Source: Pelagophyceae sp. CCMP2097 (lineage: Eukaryota; Sar; Pelagophyceae). Taken from it: a stretch of 64,000 nt of DNA. The notes under the pieces are model-generated. The model did no database searches. It had not been told where the DNA came from and saw only the letters and a program-made list of their open reading frames with translations. The position numbers were made by a program, and so were the translations under genes. The DNA is taken from NCBI GenBank assembly GCA_026770575.1, contig MU657282.1:1-64000 (forward strand), given 5' to 3'. Shown in pieces: positions 31,335-42,500 of this stretch; the first letter of the stretch is position 1; each line of letters opens with the position of its first letter.

Positions 31335-32456
31335 ATGGCGGAGGGTCGGCTGTTCCTCTTCGTCTTCACGGACGAGTGCTGGGGCGTCTTCGTCGAGGGC
31401 CTGCAGCAGCTCTTCGTCAAGTTGGACGTCCGAGGTGTTTTGGCCTCGCTGCCGTACTACCTGCCCTGCGCGCTCGACATCATCAGCAAGACTCTCGGAT
31501 ACGCCATCGTACTTGGCTCGTGCGTACCGGGAACCGCGGCCTGGCGCGGATGTCGTTGACAAAGAGTCGAAAAAGAAGAGGCCGTTCTCTCGGCCGCGCG
31601 GCGCCTCCGCGAGTGCGGACCTTGCGGCCGCTAGGACGACGCTCAAGCTGCCGCAGATCTACGCCATCGCGCGGCGCCGCGTCCGCCGCCGCGGCGACGA
31701 CGAGCGTCGCCAAGGCTGCTCGAGGGCCTCGCGAGGGCCCTTTTGCCGGCCCCGACGCTCCGTACTCGCAGGTCGCCGCCGAGTCGGCGGAGGGCCTGGC
31801 GCCGTCGTCGTTCTACCTCGACGTCCTCGTCTTCGTCGTGTCTATTGCTTACAACGTGAAGAAGGGCTACGAGTTTTCCACTTACGGCGAGCAGGTGATT
31901 GTGCTTCTGCAAAACGTTGTCCTCGTCGGCCTCTTGTGGCGCTACGCCCGGCCGTCGCTGGCGCACGTTTTTTGTGTTTCCGCGCTCGGCGGCGCGGCGT
32001 GCTGCGCGACGGCGGTGCTGCCGCTGGGGATGCTCTGGGTGCTGCCGACGGTGTGCATTTCGTCGACTATCGCCGCGCGCCTGCCGCAGATCCGCGCCAA
32101 CGCCGCGCAGCGGCACACGGGCGCCCTCTCCGGCGCCACGCTCAAGCTCAACGCGCTGGGCGCGCTCGCGAGGGCGCGTCGCAGCGTCGTTTGTTCGCTT
32201 GGCAAACGCACCTGTTTGCTACGCACCCGTTCGCTTCTCAAACGATGCGATATGTGGTCGCTTATCAGAGCCGTGGCCTCGTCGCTTTCGCATCAGGGCC
32301 GCCTCGCAGGTCTTCACGACGCTGCAGTCGTCGGCCGATCCCGTTGTACTCCTCGGCTTTGGGATGTCGCTCCTCTTCAACGTCATCCTCATCGCGCAGA
32401 TCCGATTCTACCGAACGAACACGGCGCGCTTGCTCGACAAACCAAAGGCGCACTAG
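31335..32456 (+). CDS. MPDU1: mannose-P-dolichol utilization protein, PQ-loop family
   Basis: Exons 31335-31519, 31635-31680, 31772-32173 and 32310-32456. The product is a multi-span membrane protein with two PQ-loops: LKLPQIYAI followed by SAEGLAPSSFYLDVL, and the second around HTGALSGATLKL. LGYAIVLGS and FSTYGEQVIVLLQNVVLVGL match MPDU1 closely, as does the C-terminal GFGMSLLFNVILIAQIRFY. MPDU1 is needed in the ER for use of dolichol-linked mannose and glucose in N-glycan and GPI synthesis. The last intron fits best with a GCGCGT donor at 32174. A GT donor 12 bases later also keeps the frame. Confidence 0.88.
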
Positions 32457-32736
32457 GGCTGCGGCCAGGCCCCTGGCGAGGACTCGTCCCTCGAGTCGTT
32501 CGGCCAGGGGGCTGGGTCAAGACAAGAATTCCTCTTTAAAACTGTGTGAGACTGTGGCAACGCGGGGGCTCCTGATGCATGCTGCGGGACTGCCATTCTC
32601 GAGGAGCCGCAAGGACCCTTCTCCAGAAAGCTATCGTCGTCGTGTGTGTTTACACATCCCATTTCGGCGAGTCGAGTCGAGGCCTTTTTCCGAGGAGCGC
32701 GCGGCCTCGACGGCGAGGCGCCCGTCGGACGTGGCG

Positions 32737-35375
32737 ATGAGCGCTGCGAAGGGCGCGGATGCGTCGCTGGCGACGCTGAGCGGTCTTTTGGCGACGCGCG
32801 CCGCGGCCAAGGGAGCCGCGCCGCTCTGGGCCTGGTTCGACGACGACTCGAAGCCCCCCATCGACGCGGCGTGCGTCACGCAGAGCCTCACCTACGCCGA
32901 CGTCGACCGCGCCGCCTCGGCGCTCGCCCAGCGGCTCGTTAAAGAGAAAGTCGTCGTCGACGGTGCGCCGCCTCTCAAAAGTTCCGCCTCTCTTCAGTTT
33001 CGTCAGACGGACGCGCCGCCGCGACGGCCGGACGGTGCAACGCAGGCGGTGAGCGCGTGCTCCTCGTCTTCGAGCCGTCGCTCGCCTTTGTCGTCAGCTT
33101 CTTCGGTGCGAAAACTTGTCTGTCTGTTCGTTCGACGTCGAAATAGCTTTGCGTCGGGAGGCCATTACCGGTGACGCGTCGTTCCAGGTTGCGGACGCGC
33201 CGCCGCCGTTGCGGTGCCAGTGTTCCCTCCCGAGCCCCGCAAGGGCACGCGGTGCGTCTTCGCGGCGGAGCCCTCATTGCTTTGAAACTGTCGACGAGCC
33301 GCGTGTTCCGAGGGCATGCAACCTTGCTGGGTCACGCGTCGATCAGGTCGGACCTTCGCGCGTTTTGCTCCATCGCCGAGTCTAGCGGCGCTTTGGTGGC
33401 GCTGACGTCGCCCAAGTACAATTGGGCGAAGAAGGCGGCGGACATTGCCGCGCTCGACCTGCTCGGCAAGCGCTGGCCGAAGAGTCTGAAGTGGGTCGTC
33501 GTGGACCACGTCTACGCCTCGACCGGCGACGCGGGCCCGTCGACGCCGCTGCTGGACAAGGGTACTGCGGCGAAACAGACGGACGTTGCTTTCCTGCAGT
33601 ACACGTCCGGGAGCACGTCCGAGCCCAAGGGCGTGGTGATCACGCACGTCTCGCTGGCCCACAACCTGTCGCTCATCGTGGACCAGCTCGGCGCCGGCGA
33701 GGACACGGTGGTCGTCTCCTGGCTGCCGCAGTACCACGACATGGGTTTGATCGGCAGCTACCTGGGCGTGGTGCGCTGCGGCGGCCGAGGCTTCTACACG
33801 TCGCCGTACACTTTCGTGAAGCGACCCGCGTCGTGGGTCGAGGCCATCTCCGCGTTCCGGGGCACGCACATGCAGGCCCCGAACTTTGCCTACTCTCTGG
33901 CAGCTCGCAAACCCCCGTCGGACGCCGTCCTGTCCAAGCTGGACCTCTCGTGCGTGCGGCACATGATCAACGGTGCCGAGCCTGTGGAGATGGCGGCGGT
34001 TCGAGCGTTTTACGACGTCTTCGAGTCGGCGCGGCTGCCGCGCGGCGTCGTGTTCCCGACGTATGGCCTAGCTGAGCACACCGTAATGGTGTGCGGTTCC
34101 CGCGGCGCCACCACCTTAACGGTCGAGGACGCTTCTTTGAGCCACTCCGTCGTCAAGGAGGACGCGGGAGGCCGCGAGCTCGTCGGCTGCGGCGCGCCGA
34201 GGGACGACGTCGACGTGGCCATCGTCGAGCTGCCCGACGAAACCGACGGCGACGAGACCAAGAGCGGATCCCCGCGGCGTTTAGGCGACGACGCCGTGGG
34301 CGAGATCTGGCTGCGGTCTCATTCGGTGGCGGGCGCGTACTGGGGCGTTCCGCCGACGGTGGACGACTTCGGCGCGACGCTCGACGGGAAGACGTACCTG
34401 CGCACGGGCGACCTCGGCTTCTTCCATGCCGGCGAGCTCTTCGTCTGCGGCCGCTTGAAGGACCTGATCATCCTGCGGGGCAAGAACCATTACCCGCACG
34501 ACATCGAGCGCTCGGTGGAAAGAGCCGCCCCCGAAGACGTCCGGCCGGGGTGCGTGGATACGATCGTCGGTCCGAGGAGATTGATTGGCACAAATAGGTG
34601 CGTGGCCGCGTTTGCGCTCGTCGAGACGGGCAAAGACGACGCCCTAGTCGTCGTGGCCGAGGTGCGCGACGCGGGCAAGGCCGGCGTCGCCGCTTTGTGT
34701 GCGTCCGTCGCCGCCGCGGTCAATCGCGAGCACGGCCTGCCTCTCGACCGCCTCGTCATCGTCAAGCCGAGGTCCATCGCCAAGACGACGTCGGGCAAGA
34801 TTGCGCGCCGGCGCTGCGCGAAGGCGTTTGCCGACGGCGCGTTGCAAGTTGTGTACGACTTTAAGCTCTCGGCGCACGAGTCCGCGGTGACGCAGCAGCC
34901 CGTGTCGGCGTCATCCGCTGAGCCGACGGCGAAGAAGGCTCGCAAGGCCGTCGACTGCGGCGGCGTCGTCGCCGACCTCGCAGAGGAGCTCGCGCAGCTC
35001 ACGAATCGACCCGCGGGCGCCTTTGGCGCAGACGCCGCCCTCGTCGACATGGTACGTCGCAGTATTGGGTCGCTTCGCCGGCACACTTCCGTTCGATAGG
35101 GCGCCGACTCGATGGTGCTGGCCCAGTTCCGCGGCGTGCTCGAGGCCAACTTTGGCTGCCGCGGCATGCCCGACGACCTCTTCTTCCGCGAAGACACCAC
35201 GCTGGCCTCGCTGGCCGTGGCCGTGGAGCTGGGCGACTACGACGAGGAGCGCTACCAGAATGCGCTGCGCCAGATGGACATCGACCGGACCGCGGTGGAG
35301 CGGCCCAACAAGGCCTCGTTCGTCGTCGAAAACTGCCCCTGCTTGCTCGTTTGCTGCCCGTCCAAGCTGCGGTAG
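32737..35375 (+). CDS. fatty acyl-AMP ligase fused to a carrier domain
   Basis: Exons 32737-32962, 33046-33105, 33188-33251, 33347-35051 and 35100-35375 give 776 residues in frame. ANL-superfamily motifs: LQYTSGSTSEPKGVVITH (P-loop), WLPQYHDMGLIG, FPTYGLAEHTV, YLRTGDLGFFHAGELF and LKDLIILRGKNHYPHDIE. The last two and the HDMGLIG block are typical of FAALs, not acyl-CoA ligases. The C-terminal 150 residues form a carrier protein with the phosphopantetheine serine in GADSMVLAQFR, the GADS directly at the last exon junction. Predicted to activate a fatty acid as acyl-AMP and load it on its own carrier. No condensing or reducing domain follows. Confidence 0.88.
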
Positions 35376-35436
35376 GCGCCCACTCCGAAAACGTAATCGG
35401 ACTCTCGGACCCGGTGGCGCGACTCGGGTCGCAACG

Positions 35437-38271
35437 TTAGCTCTGTTGGTGCTTTAGCAGGAGTGCGACGATGTCGTCGCGCTTCAGTCGCCGTGCCGTG
35501 TCCAAAGGCGCCTCGGCCGGCGCCGTCGTCGCCTTGCGCACCTTGCCGGTGGGGAGAGCCGTCGGCGTTGCCTGCGCGCCTGCGGCGAGGAGCGCGGCGA
35601 CGCAGTCAAAATGACCGTTGAGCACTGCCCAGTGCAGCGCCGTCCGCGCCCAGCGGTCACGCCGGTCCAGCAGGCGCTCGTGGTGCGCCTTGACCCTGAG
35701 GCGGAGACCGTTGGGAGGCGCCGGGAGGCGTGGGCGGTGGGCAGGCGAGGAAGCTTCCGGCCACGGACGCACGGGTTCGGGTCCGGGTGCGCGGTGGCGT
35801 GGCCGCACAAGACGGCGAGGACGGCGGCGGCGCCCGCGCGCGCGGCCGTGTGCAGCGCGCTCTGCTTCGTCCGGTCCGTCGCAGCGAGCGGCGCGCCTGG
35901 GGGACGGCGCTGCACAGAGGCATTCCATGGAGGCATCCCATCGACTGAGGTCCCGACAAGAGTCCACCGCACCTGCGTCGAGGAGCGCTTGCGCCGTCTC
36001 TGCCGTCGCGGCGTGGTGGAGCGGCAACTTAGAAAGTTTGTCGGGCGCGGTGACCTTTGCCCCTCGTGCGACGAGCGCGGTGACGCAGTCAAAGTGGCCC
36101 GCTCTGGCAGCAAGAGAAAGCGGCGGCAGCGTCAGCGTCGCGTCCGCCTTGGTCGAATCGCAGCGCGCGCCGTGCCGCAGCAGCGCGGAGACGACGGATG
36201 CAGAGCCGGCGGCGCACGCGGCCGCGACGAGGCAAAAGCCGTCCGACGCCGCTCCCGAAGGAACCTCGGGGCCCCCTGCGAGGCCATCGGCGGCGTCGCG
36301 GCCGCGCTTCCTGCCCGACCCAGCGTCAAAGGCGACGTTTGCGTTTTGGAAAAAGCCGGCGACGGCCTCTGCGCTCTCTGCGCTCCGCGCCGAGAGCAAA
36401 CCGTCGACGACGTCCGCGAACGCCGCGCACGTGCGGGCGTCGTAGAGCGCCACCAAAAGCCGCGTTGCGTCGGCGTCCTCGGTGGCATCGACAGCGTCGT
36501 CGTCCTGGCCGCGGAAGCCGCGGCCGTGGAGCCACGCCGCTATTCTCCTCGACACGCGGAGAGCGACTAAAGAGTCGCCCCCGAGCGCGGCGAAAAAGTC
36601 CGTGCCCGGCGAGATGACGGCGTCGTCGTCGGACGTTGCTGCAGTGTCGGTCATTTTTTGCAGGCAGCCGGACCAGCAGCGCGCGACGGCGAGCTGCGTC
36701 GGCGTCGATGCTGCGGTGCCGCCGTTCAAAGAGTTTCGCTGCGCTTTGACGAGTGCGGCGCCGCTCGCAGAAATTAGGGACCGCGCGACTTTGCCCGTCG
36801 CCGTCGTCGGCAGCGCGGAAACGACGACGATCAAAGGCACGAGGTGCGCCGGCGCGTTTCGGACGAGGCACCACCGCAGCGCCGCAGAGGCGAGCGCCGC
36901 CGCCGCCGAGGCGTCAAACTCGAGCAGAGCGCCGTCGCTTTCGGCGTGGCACTCGACGCAGCACACCAAAGCGTCGTTCACGACGACGGTCGCGGCGCGC
37001 CGCACGATTTCCGGCGCCGCTGCGCCGACGAGGAAGTCGACGCCCGTGAGCTCGATGCGCCGGCCGTTTAACTTCACCTGGTCGTCCTTGCGGCCCAAGA
37101 GCCGGAGCTGCCCTGCGGCGTCCCACGCGCCGACGTCGCCGGTCCGATAAAACGCCTCGCCTTTAACGTCGATGAACTTGGCCCGCGTCTGAGTTTCGTC
37201 GCCCGCGTAGCGTGCATCTCGAACTTGCTCGCCGCCGACCCAGATCTCGCCCTCGACGCCGGTGGCCGTGATGAACGCGTCGTCCGAGTCCGCGTCGTCC
37301 CTCTTCAAAAGGAGCTTGACCGAGTCGAGCGCTTCTCCGACGGTCCCGATCTGGTCGACAGTTTTGACGATGAAAGAAGTCTGGTAGATGCAGGCCTCCG
37401 TCGCGCCGTAGATGCAGCGCAGCCTGCCGCTCGGGCCCAGGAGCTGGACGATCCGCGCCGTCAGCGCCTCGCCGCCGAGAGAGACGCACTGCAAAGCGTC
37501 CAGCGCCGTCGCGGCCACGTCGTCGTCGCGCTGCGCGCCCCAGACCGTCGGCGTCGCCGTGATGTGCGTCGCCTTGCAAATTTTCAGAAACCTGCCGATT
37601 TCGCCGAGTTTTGGTCTCGTCACAGGCACGCAGAGCACACAAGACGCCACAATACTTTGCGCGAGGTCGCCGAGGCTCGGGTCGAACGTCGGCGCCGACG
37701 CGCAGAAGATTCTTGAGGAAGAAGTGACGCCGTCGCGGGCGTTTCGAGCAAGGGCGTAAGCTTGTAATGATGCGTGCGTGACGACGCAGCCCTTGGGCCG
37801 GCCAGTCGTCCCGCTCGTGAAGAAGCAGTGCGACACCGCGCTCGCAGGGTCATGCGGCGCGGCGCAAGGCGCGTCGCAGGGTGATGGGGCGAAGAGCTCT
37901 TGTGCGAAGACGACGGCGCACCCAACGTCGCTTTCGCCAAACGGCGCGGCCTTGCGGGCCGCGGCGATGACGCAGCGCGCTCGGACGTCGTCGGCGAGCA
38001 TGGCGCGGAAGCGCGCGGGCGGCTCGGATGCGTCGACGGGCACGATGGCCGCACCGGCCAACCACACGACCAGATAAGTCAAAAACATTTCCAAACCGCC
38101 GTCGATGGCGACGCCAATGAACGCGCCGTCAACGGGCCCGACGCTTAGGACGAGGCGCCGCGCCGCGAATGCCGCCATAGTCGCAGCCACTTCGAAGCGC
38201 AGACGCGTCGGCGGCACATCCAAGCCGACTTGCTCGATGGAACCCGCGCTTCGACGCAGCACCTCGACCAT
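35437..38271 (-). CDS. adenylation-carrier-ankyrin protein (AASDH-like NRPS module)
   Basis: Minus-strand exons from 38271 (MVEVLRR; the frame is open to 38550) to 35973, 35896-35773 and 35695-35437, with 76- and 77-nt introns. The adenylation domain shows CFFTSGTTGRPKGCVVTH, SAPTFDPSLGDLA, RCIYGATEACIYQTS, YRTGDVGAWD and LLGRKDDQVKLNGRRIEL. The carrier follows with phosphopantetheine Ser in AALGGDSLVALRVSRRI. About five ankyrin repeats close the protein (LPPLSLAARAGHFDCVTAL, LPLHHAATAETAQALLDAG, QSALHTAARAGAAAVLAVL, RTALHWAVLNGHFDCVAAL). Closest known relatives are AASDH/ACSF4 proteins, which end in a beta-propeller instead. Convergent with the FAAL, 61 bases apart. Confidence 0.85.
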   Translation of the reverse strand: MVEVLRRSAGSIEQVGLDVPPTRLRFEVAATMAAFAARRLVLSVGPVDGAFIGVAIDGGLEMFLTYLVVWLAGAAIVPVDASEPPARFRAMLADDVRARCVIAAARKAAPFGESDVGCAVVFAQELFAPSPCDAPCAAPHDPASAVSHCFFTSGTTGRPKGCVVTHASLQAYALARNARDGVTSSSRIFCASAPTFDPSLGDLAQSIVASCVLCVPVTRPKLGEIGRFLKICKATHITATPTVWGAQRDDDVAATALDALQCVSLGGEALTARIVQLLGPSGRLRCIYGATEACIYQTSFIVKTVDQIGTVGEALDSVKLLLKRDDADSDDAFITATGVEGEIWVGGEQVRDARYAGDETQTRAKFIDVKGEAFYRTGDVGAWDAAGQLRLLGRKDDQVKLNGRRIELTGVDFLVGAAAPEIVRRAATVVVNDALVCCVECHAESDGALLEFDASAAAALASAALRWCLVRNAPAHLVPLIVVVSALPTTATGKVARSLISASGAALVKAQRNSLNGGTAASTPTQLAVARCWSGCLQKMTDTAATSDDDAVISPGTDFFAALGGDSLVALRVSRRIAAWLHGRGFRGQDDDAVDATEDADATRLLVALYDARTCAAFADVVDGLLSARSAESAEAVAGFFQNANVAFDAGSGRKRGRDAADGLAGGPEVPSGAASDGFCLVAAACAAGSASVVSALLRHGARCDSTKADATLTLPPLSLAARAGHFDCVTALVARGAKVTAPDKLSKLPLHHAATAETAQALLDAGAVDSCRDLSRWDASMECLCAAPSPRRAARCDGPDEAERAAHGRARGRRRRPRRLVRPRHRAPGPEPVRPWPEASSPAHRPRLPAPPNGLRLRVKAHHERLLDRRDRWARTALHWAVLNGHFDCVAALLAAGAQATPTALPTGKVRKATTAPAEAPLDTARRLKRDDIVALLLKHQQS

Positions 38272-38731
38272 GGCCATCACTGGAAGCCCTCCCTCAGAAG
38301 ATTCCAGGACCGGGCTACGCTCGGATCCATTCAACCCTCTTCTGTGGGAATGCTTGAGTAGCCCCGATATGAAAATTCCGTGATAGACCCCTCGCTGTTT
38401 GCACACGTTCAAAGTCGCTTCGTTTGCAGCAGCGTCCCCCTCTCGCAGTCGCATGGAGAGTCTGAGCCCCGTCTCAAGGGAGGGCGAGTCGCCCGTGGGC
38501 GCTTCGTCGCTTCCTTGGAGCCCCCACTTTAATCCCACATCAATCAACAACCCCGTATCGTGTTATATGCCTTGGCTTTCCCAGTAAGCCCGTCGCATTT
38601 GTCTAATACGGGGGAGAGCCACGAGAGGGGCGCCGGGAGGCTTTCCTAAGCTACGCGTGTTTCCCACACGCGTTGACGCCCGGCCATGCGGCGCCATCAC
38701 TTTTCAAAAATCACAGGCGCGGCCACGCGTG

Positions 38732-39277
38732 ATGAGCGAGAGCGAGTCCAACGACGACCGGAAAAAGCTCGCCGCCGGCGTCCCTCCAACGCTTATCGAC
38801 AGGGTGCCTAGCAGATGATGCCTTGCATTTTTGAAGGAGCTTCGTCGCCGTAACCGTTCAACTAGGCGGCTCAAGGGCCTCAAGGACGCGCGCGACGCCA
38901 AGGCGGCCGAGTCCGGCAAGCAAATCAAGTTCCGCAACTACGTGCCGCAGTCAGAAGAGCTCGCGGACGCGTTCGTCCCTTCCGTCGGCGCCCAACCCAG
39001 TTCACACGCGGCGCCGTCGAGCGACGGCCAGGGCGCGCCCGATGCCGACGAGGAGCCGGCCAAGCCCAAGGAGGTCATCGCCTACGCCACCGCGCTCGAG
39101 GACTTGAGGCGGGAAGAGGGCGGCGAGGACGGCCTGAGCGTGGTCCCAAAGGACCCGACCTGGGACCTGAAGCGCGACCTCGAGCCCAAGCTCGCTTTGC
39201 TGACACGAAAAACGCAGCGCGTCGTCGTCGACATCATCCGCGAGCGCCTCGCCGCGACTGCCGACGCCGAGGAGTGA
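38732..39277 (+). CDS. CCDC12: CCDC12/Cwf18-like spliceosomal protein
   Basis: A first short exon (38732-38803, MSESESNDDRKKLAAGV) is followed by a second ending 39277. The junction is uncertain; an acceptor at 38839 keeps the frame but leaves a 36-nt intron. Family marks are RLKGLKDARDAK, FRNYVPQSEEL, the C-terminal PTWDLKRDLEPKLALLTRKT and QRVVVDIIRERL. CCDC12/Cwf18 is a small component of the Bact/C spliceosome. Length (about 165 residues) is as expected. Confidence 0.82.
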
Positions 39278-39506
39278 CCGCAAAAAGGAAAAAAGTCGGA
39301 CTGCCAGTCCGCGACCTGTTTAAAGCCCCCTCTCCTAAGGGAGCCCATTGTATTGTGCCCTGGAACCCATTGTACTTCGTGAAACGGCGCAGCGCCGCGC
39401 GGGCGGGCCCGAGATCCAATCCGGAGAGTCGCCAAGTCGGCTCTCTCTCTCCCGGTCGCAAGCAAGGCACGGCTTGCTTTAAAGCTTGCCTTCAGGGCGT
39501 GTCGGC

Positions 39507-41152
39507 ATGTCGAGATCCCGGCGCGGCGACTCGGCGCCGCGGCGCGGCTTCGGCGGCAACTCGTTCAGCGGCAACCAGCAGAACCAGCGGCCCGGCGGCG
39601 GCGGCGGCGGCGGCGCGAGGCACGGCGGCTTTGGCGGCAACCAACCCGCCTCACAAAACGGCTCGCGCGAGCAGCCCGACGTGCGCCTATGCAAGTTCTT
39701 CCTCACGGGCGGCAGCTCCAACTGCAAGAACACGTCTTCGGGCGGCTGCGGCTTTTCGCACTGCCTCCAAAGAGTCGCAGACGTCGACTCGGGCGGCGGC
39801 CGCGCAAACCAGCAGCAGCAGGGACAGATCAAGGCGCTCGCCACGTGGAAGAACGAGGCCGGCGTCCACGTCTTCGCCGCGTCAAAGGACGGGTGCGTGC
39901 CGCCGCGACGGACGACGACGGCGACGCCGCGGCCGACGCGCCGCCGCCGCAGGCACTGGCGAATGTGGAACGCCGTCACGTGGGCGCTCGAGCAGGACGT
40001 CGACATGGAAGGCGCGTCCGCCTTTTGACCATCGACGGGCCTCGATCACAGTTGTCCGGGAGCGCAACGCACGCAGGCGAGATCGGCTGCTTAACTGTCT
40101 CAAACGGCTGGCTGCTCTGCGGCTACGAGGGCGCCACGCCGCTCATCCCAAACGTCCAAGTCGGCCACGCGCGTCGCCAGCGTCGCGGCGATCGTCGTGC
40201 ACTTTCTCGAATCGACCGTCTCGCGTAGGTCCGCGCGTGGAACCTCGGCAACCCGGCGCAAACGTTAAACATGCACATCTCCGAGCAGCAGCCATACGCG
40301 CACGCCGGCCGCGTCTACAGCGTGGCCATGCGCGAGTGCGCGCCGGGCGCGCCGGGCAACGGCGACGTCTACACGGCCGGCCACGAGGTGCGGATCCGCT
40401 GTCGACCTTTGCGTGTGTATACGGCTTTGGCCTTTGCGTTTTTAGACGGCTTTGCGATAGGGCAACATCCACGCCTGGGTCTTCAATGCGGAGACGTCTT
40501 CGTTCGTGGTGGCTGGAAGGCTCGAGGGCCACGTGCTCGGGGTGACGGCGCTGCGCTTCTGGGGGACAAACTTCCTCGTCTCGGCGTCAATGGACAAGAC
40601 GCTGCGAATTTGGAACTGCGAATACCCGCGTCCGCCGAGGAACCCGGACCGCCGCAGGGGTGCGGTGGGTGTCTCTAGAGCACCATCACACGCTCTCACA
40701 CGCTAGGCGACGACCCGGCGCGTGAATGCCAGATGCTGCTCACGGCGAACAACGACGGCCATTCCGACGCGGTGACGTGCGTGGCGAACCTGGCCATGGG
40801 CGGCACGGAGTACTTCATGTCCGGGTCGATGGACGCTTCCATTAAGATCTGGGGCCCGCAAGCGACGTGCGAGTTCACGCAAAAGACGGCGGTTCCCGTG
40901 CTCTCGCTCGAAGCGACGATGGACGCCGCGGGCAAGCCCATCTGCGTGATCGGCCTCATGGACTCTACGGTGGAGCTGCGCCAGCCGGATCTCGGCTTTC
41001 GGTTGCGAGCCACGCTCTCTTCGCGCTTCAGCGTCGGGCACGTGGGCGACGTCCGCGCGTTATGCTGCGGCGACCAGTACTTCTGCTCCGGCGCCAGCGA
41101 CGGCAAGCTCATGGTCTGGCAGTGGGTCGCGCCGCTGCCGGACCCGAACTAA
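39507..41152 (+). CDS. CCCH zinc-finger WD40 protein (ZFWD-like)
   Basis: Exons 39507-39892, 39953-40011, 40077-40153, 40229-40387, from 40461, and 40707-41152. A Gly/Asn/Gln-rich N-terminus precedes a CCCH finger (RLCKFFLTGGSSNCKNTSSG then GCGFSHC). A WD40 propeller follows with WNAVTWALEQD, EIGCLTVSNGWLLCGY, SASMDKTLRIWNCE, SGSMDASIKIWG and SGASDGKLMVWQW. Domain order and the pair IPN|VRAWN at a junction match plant ZFWD proteins, thought to bind RNA. Intron 2 fits a GCGCGT donor (EGEIGC across the junction); a GT alternative with another acceptor is also in frame. Confidence 0.82.
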
Positions 41153-41425
41153 CGCCCCGCGCCAGCGGGTGACGCTGCACAAGGAGCGCCCCGACGTGCC
41201 GGCGGCGGCACGGACCCGCCACTAGACTCGGCCCATTCGCCGCCGGGTGCGGGCGCAGAACTGTAACGTGTACCGCCCGCCGCTTCCTCGGGTAGACTCG
41301 GGCGTGGTCCCCCTCTCTCAGTATACTCGGAGGGGGTCGTGGTTGGAGCGAGTCGCTTACGAGAAAGAAGCTAGGGCGAGTTTCTCGCGAGCGCCTTGCC
41401 GATGTGGCGGCCCCAGGTGTGAGGT

Positions 41426-42500
41426 CTACTTGGTCGGGAAGAGGACCTTGAGGGCGAGCTGCGAGAGCCCGAGGATGAAGCCCGTCAGGTTGGGCCCCCA
41501 GACGTAAATGTCCTTTGTGGCGACGAAGCCGTACGTCGTCCACAAAAAGCAATTGAGCGACTGCATGAGCTACGGAGGAATAGCGTCCGCGCACGAGCGT
41601 CGGCGAACGAGCTTTAGTTCACGGCAAGCAAAAAGACGCACCGTCGTCGTGGCCATGATGGATGCGGAGCTGCGCGTGGCGATGACCGTGGAGATGGTGG
41701 ACAGTGGGCTGGCGAAGAGGACGATGCAGAGCGACGAGGAGAAGAGGCCGTGGATGAACGTCCTCGTGGCCGCCGTCGCCCCCGAGAAAATCAGGTACGT
41801 CCACAAACCGACCATGGCGAAGATGCCGCTGGAGAGCACGGCCTGGGCCTGGAAGAGGCTCGGGTGGCCCTGCATCAAAGGGAGCATGGACGTGTACGCG
41901 GTGAGCGAGGCCACCACGCCCGGGAGGTTCGAGGCGACAATGTACGGGTTCTGCACGCTGAGGCCGTAGATGATCCAGGCAATGGTGTTGAGGACCATGA
42001 GCGTCGTCGGGAGCGGGTTAATGCCGCCAAGTTGGCCCGCTTTCGAGGCGGCGAGGACCTAAAGACGGTATTCGGCAAAACAAGGCTCCCGATGCGCATA
42101 TTTCCCGGGACGCGCAAGCCTCTTCTTCTTCTTCTTCTTCTTCTTTTATGCGCTCCAAGCCTCTGGTCCCGACTCTGTGTGCACGGTTTCCCGCCTTTGA
42201 TGCCTGACGCGGGTGCGCGCGGCCGGGAGCGGCGAAAAGTAAAGAGCGTTCGACACGACCACACCCAGCGTCGGCACCACCGTCGCGATGAGCTCCGCGG
42301 CGGCGGGCGACACGGACAACGCGCCGCCACGCACCTTGAGGGCCTAATGCGCGAAGCGTCGGGGAACGTCGCGGCACCAAAGGCGCGCCGCGCAAAAGTA
42401 CCTTGTCGTCGCGCGGGCAAGTGTGCGGCAGCCGCTTCGGCGCGCCGAGCGCGTCGACGCCGGCCGTGAAAAAGGCCAGCATGGCGGCGGCAACCCTCAT
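41426..42500 (-). CDS. SWEET-type sugar transporter with an N-terminal leader
   Basis: Minus-strand exons 42500-42402, 42343-42221, 42058-41642 and 41569-41426 (about 260 residues). Both MtN3/saliva repeats are seen: ELIATVVPTLGVVVSNALYF, INPLPTTLMVLNTIAWIIYG, then SSASIMATTTLMQSLNCFLW and VWGPNLTGFILGLSQLALKV. Proline kinks in SPLPA and NPLP are typical. SWEETs facilitate sugar diffusion. The first exon encodes an extra MRVAAAMLAFFTAGVDALGA-type leader not usual in SWEETs, possibly for plastid or secretory targeting. Intron 2 (42059-42220) fits a GCGCGC donor and contains a (CTT) run. Confidence 0.85.
42116..42146 (+). repeat. (CTT)n microsatellite
   Basis: About ten CTT units inside SWEET intron 2, giving a purine-rich GAA run on the transcribed strand. 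Confidence 0.9.

Noticed and set aside
30430..33174. 914-codon plus-strand open frame from U1 into the FAAL gene
   Set aside because: Crosses an snRNA gene, MPDU1 exons in other frames and a promoter; no domain of its own.
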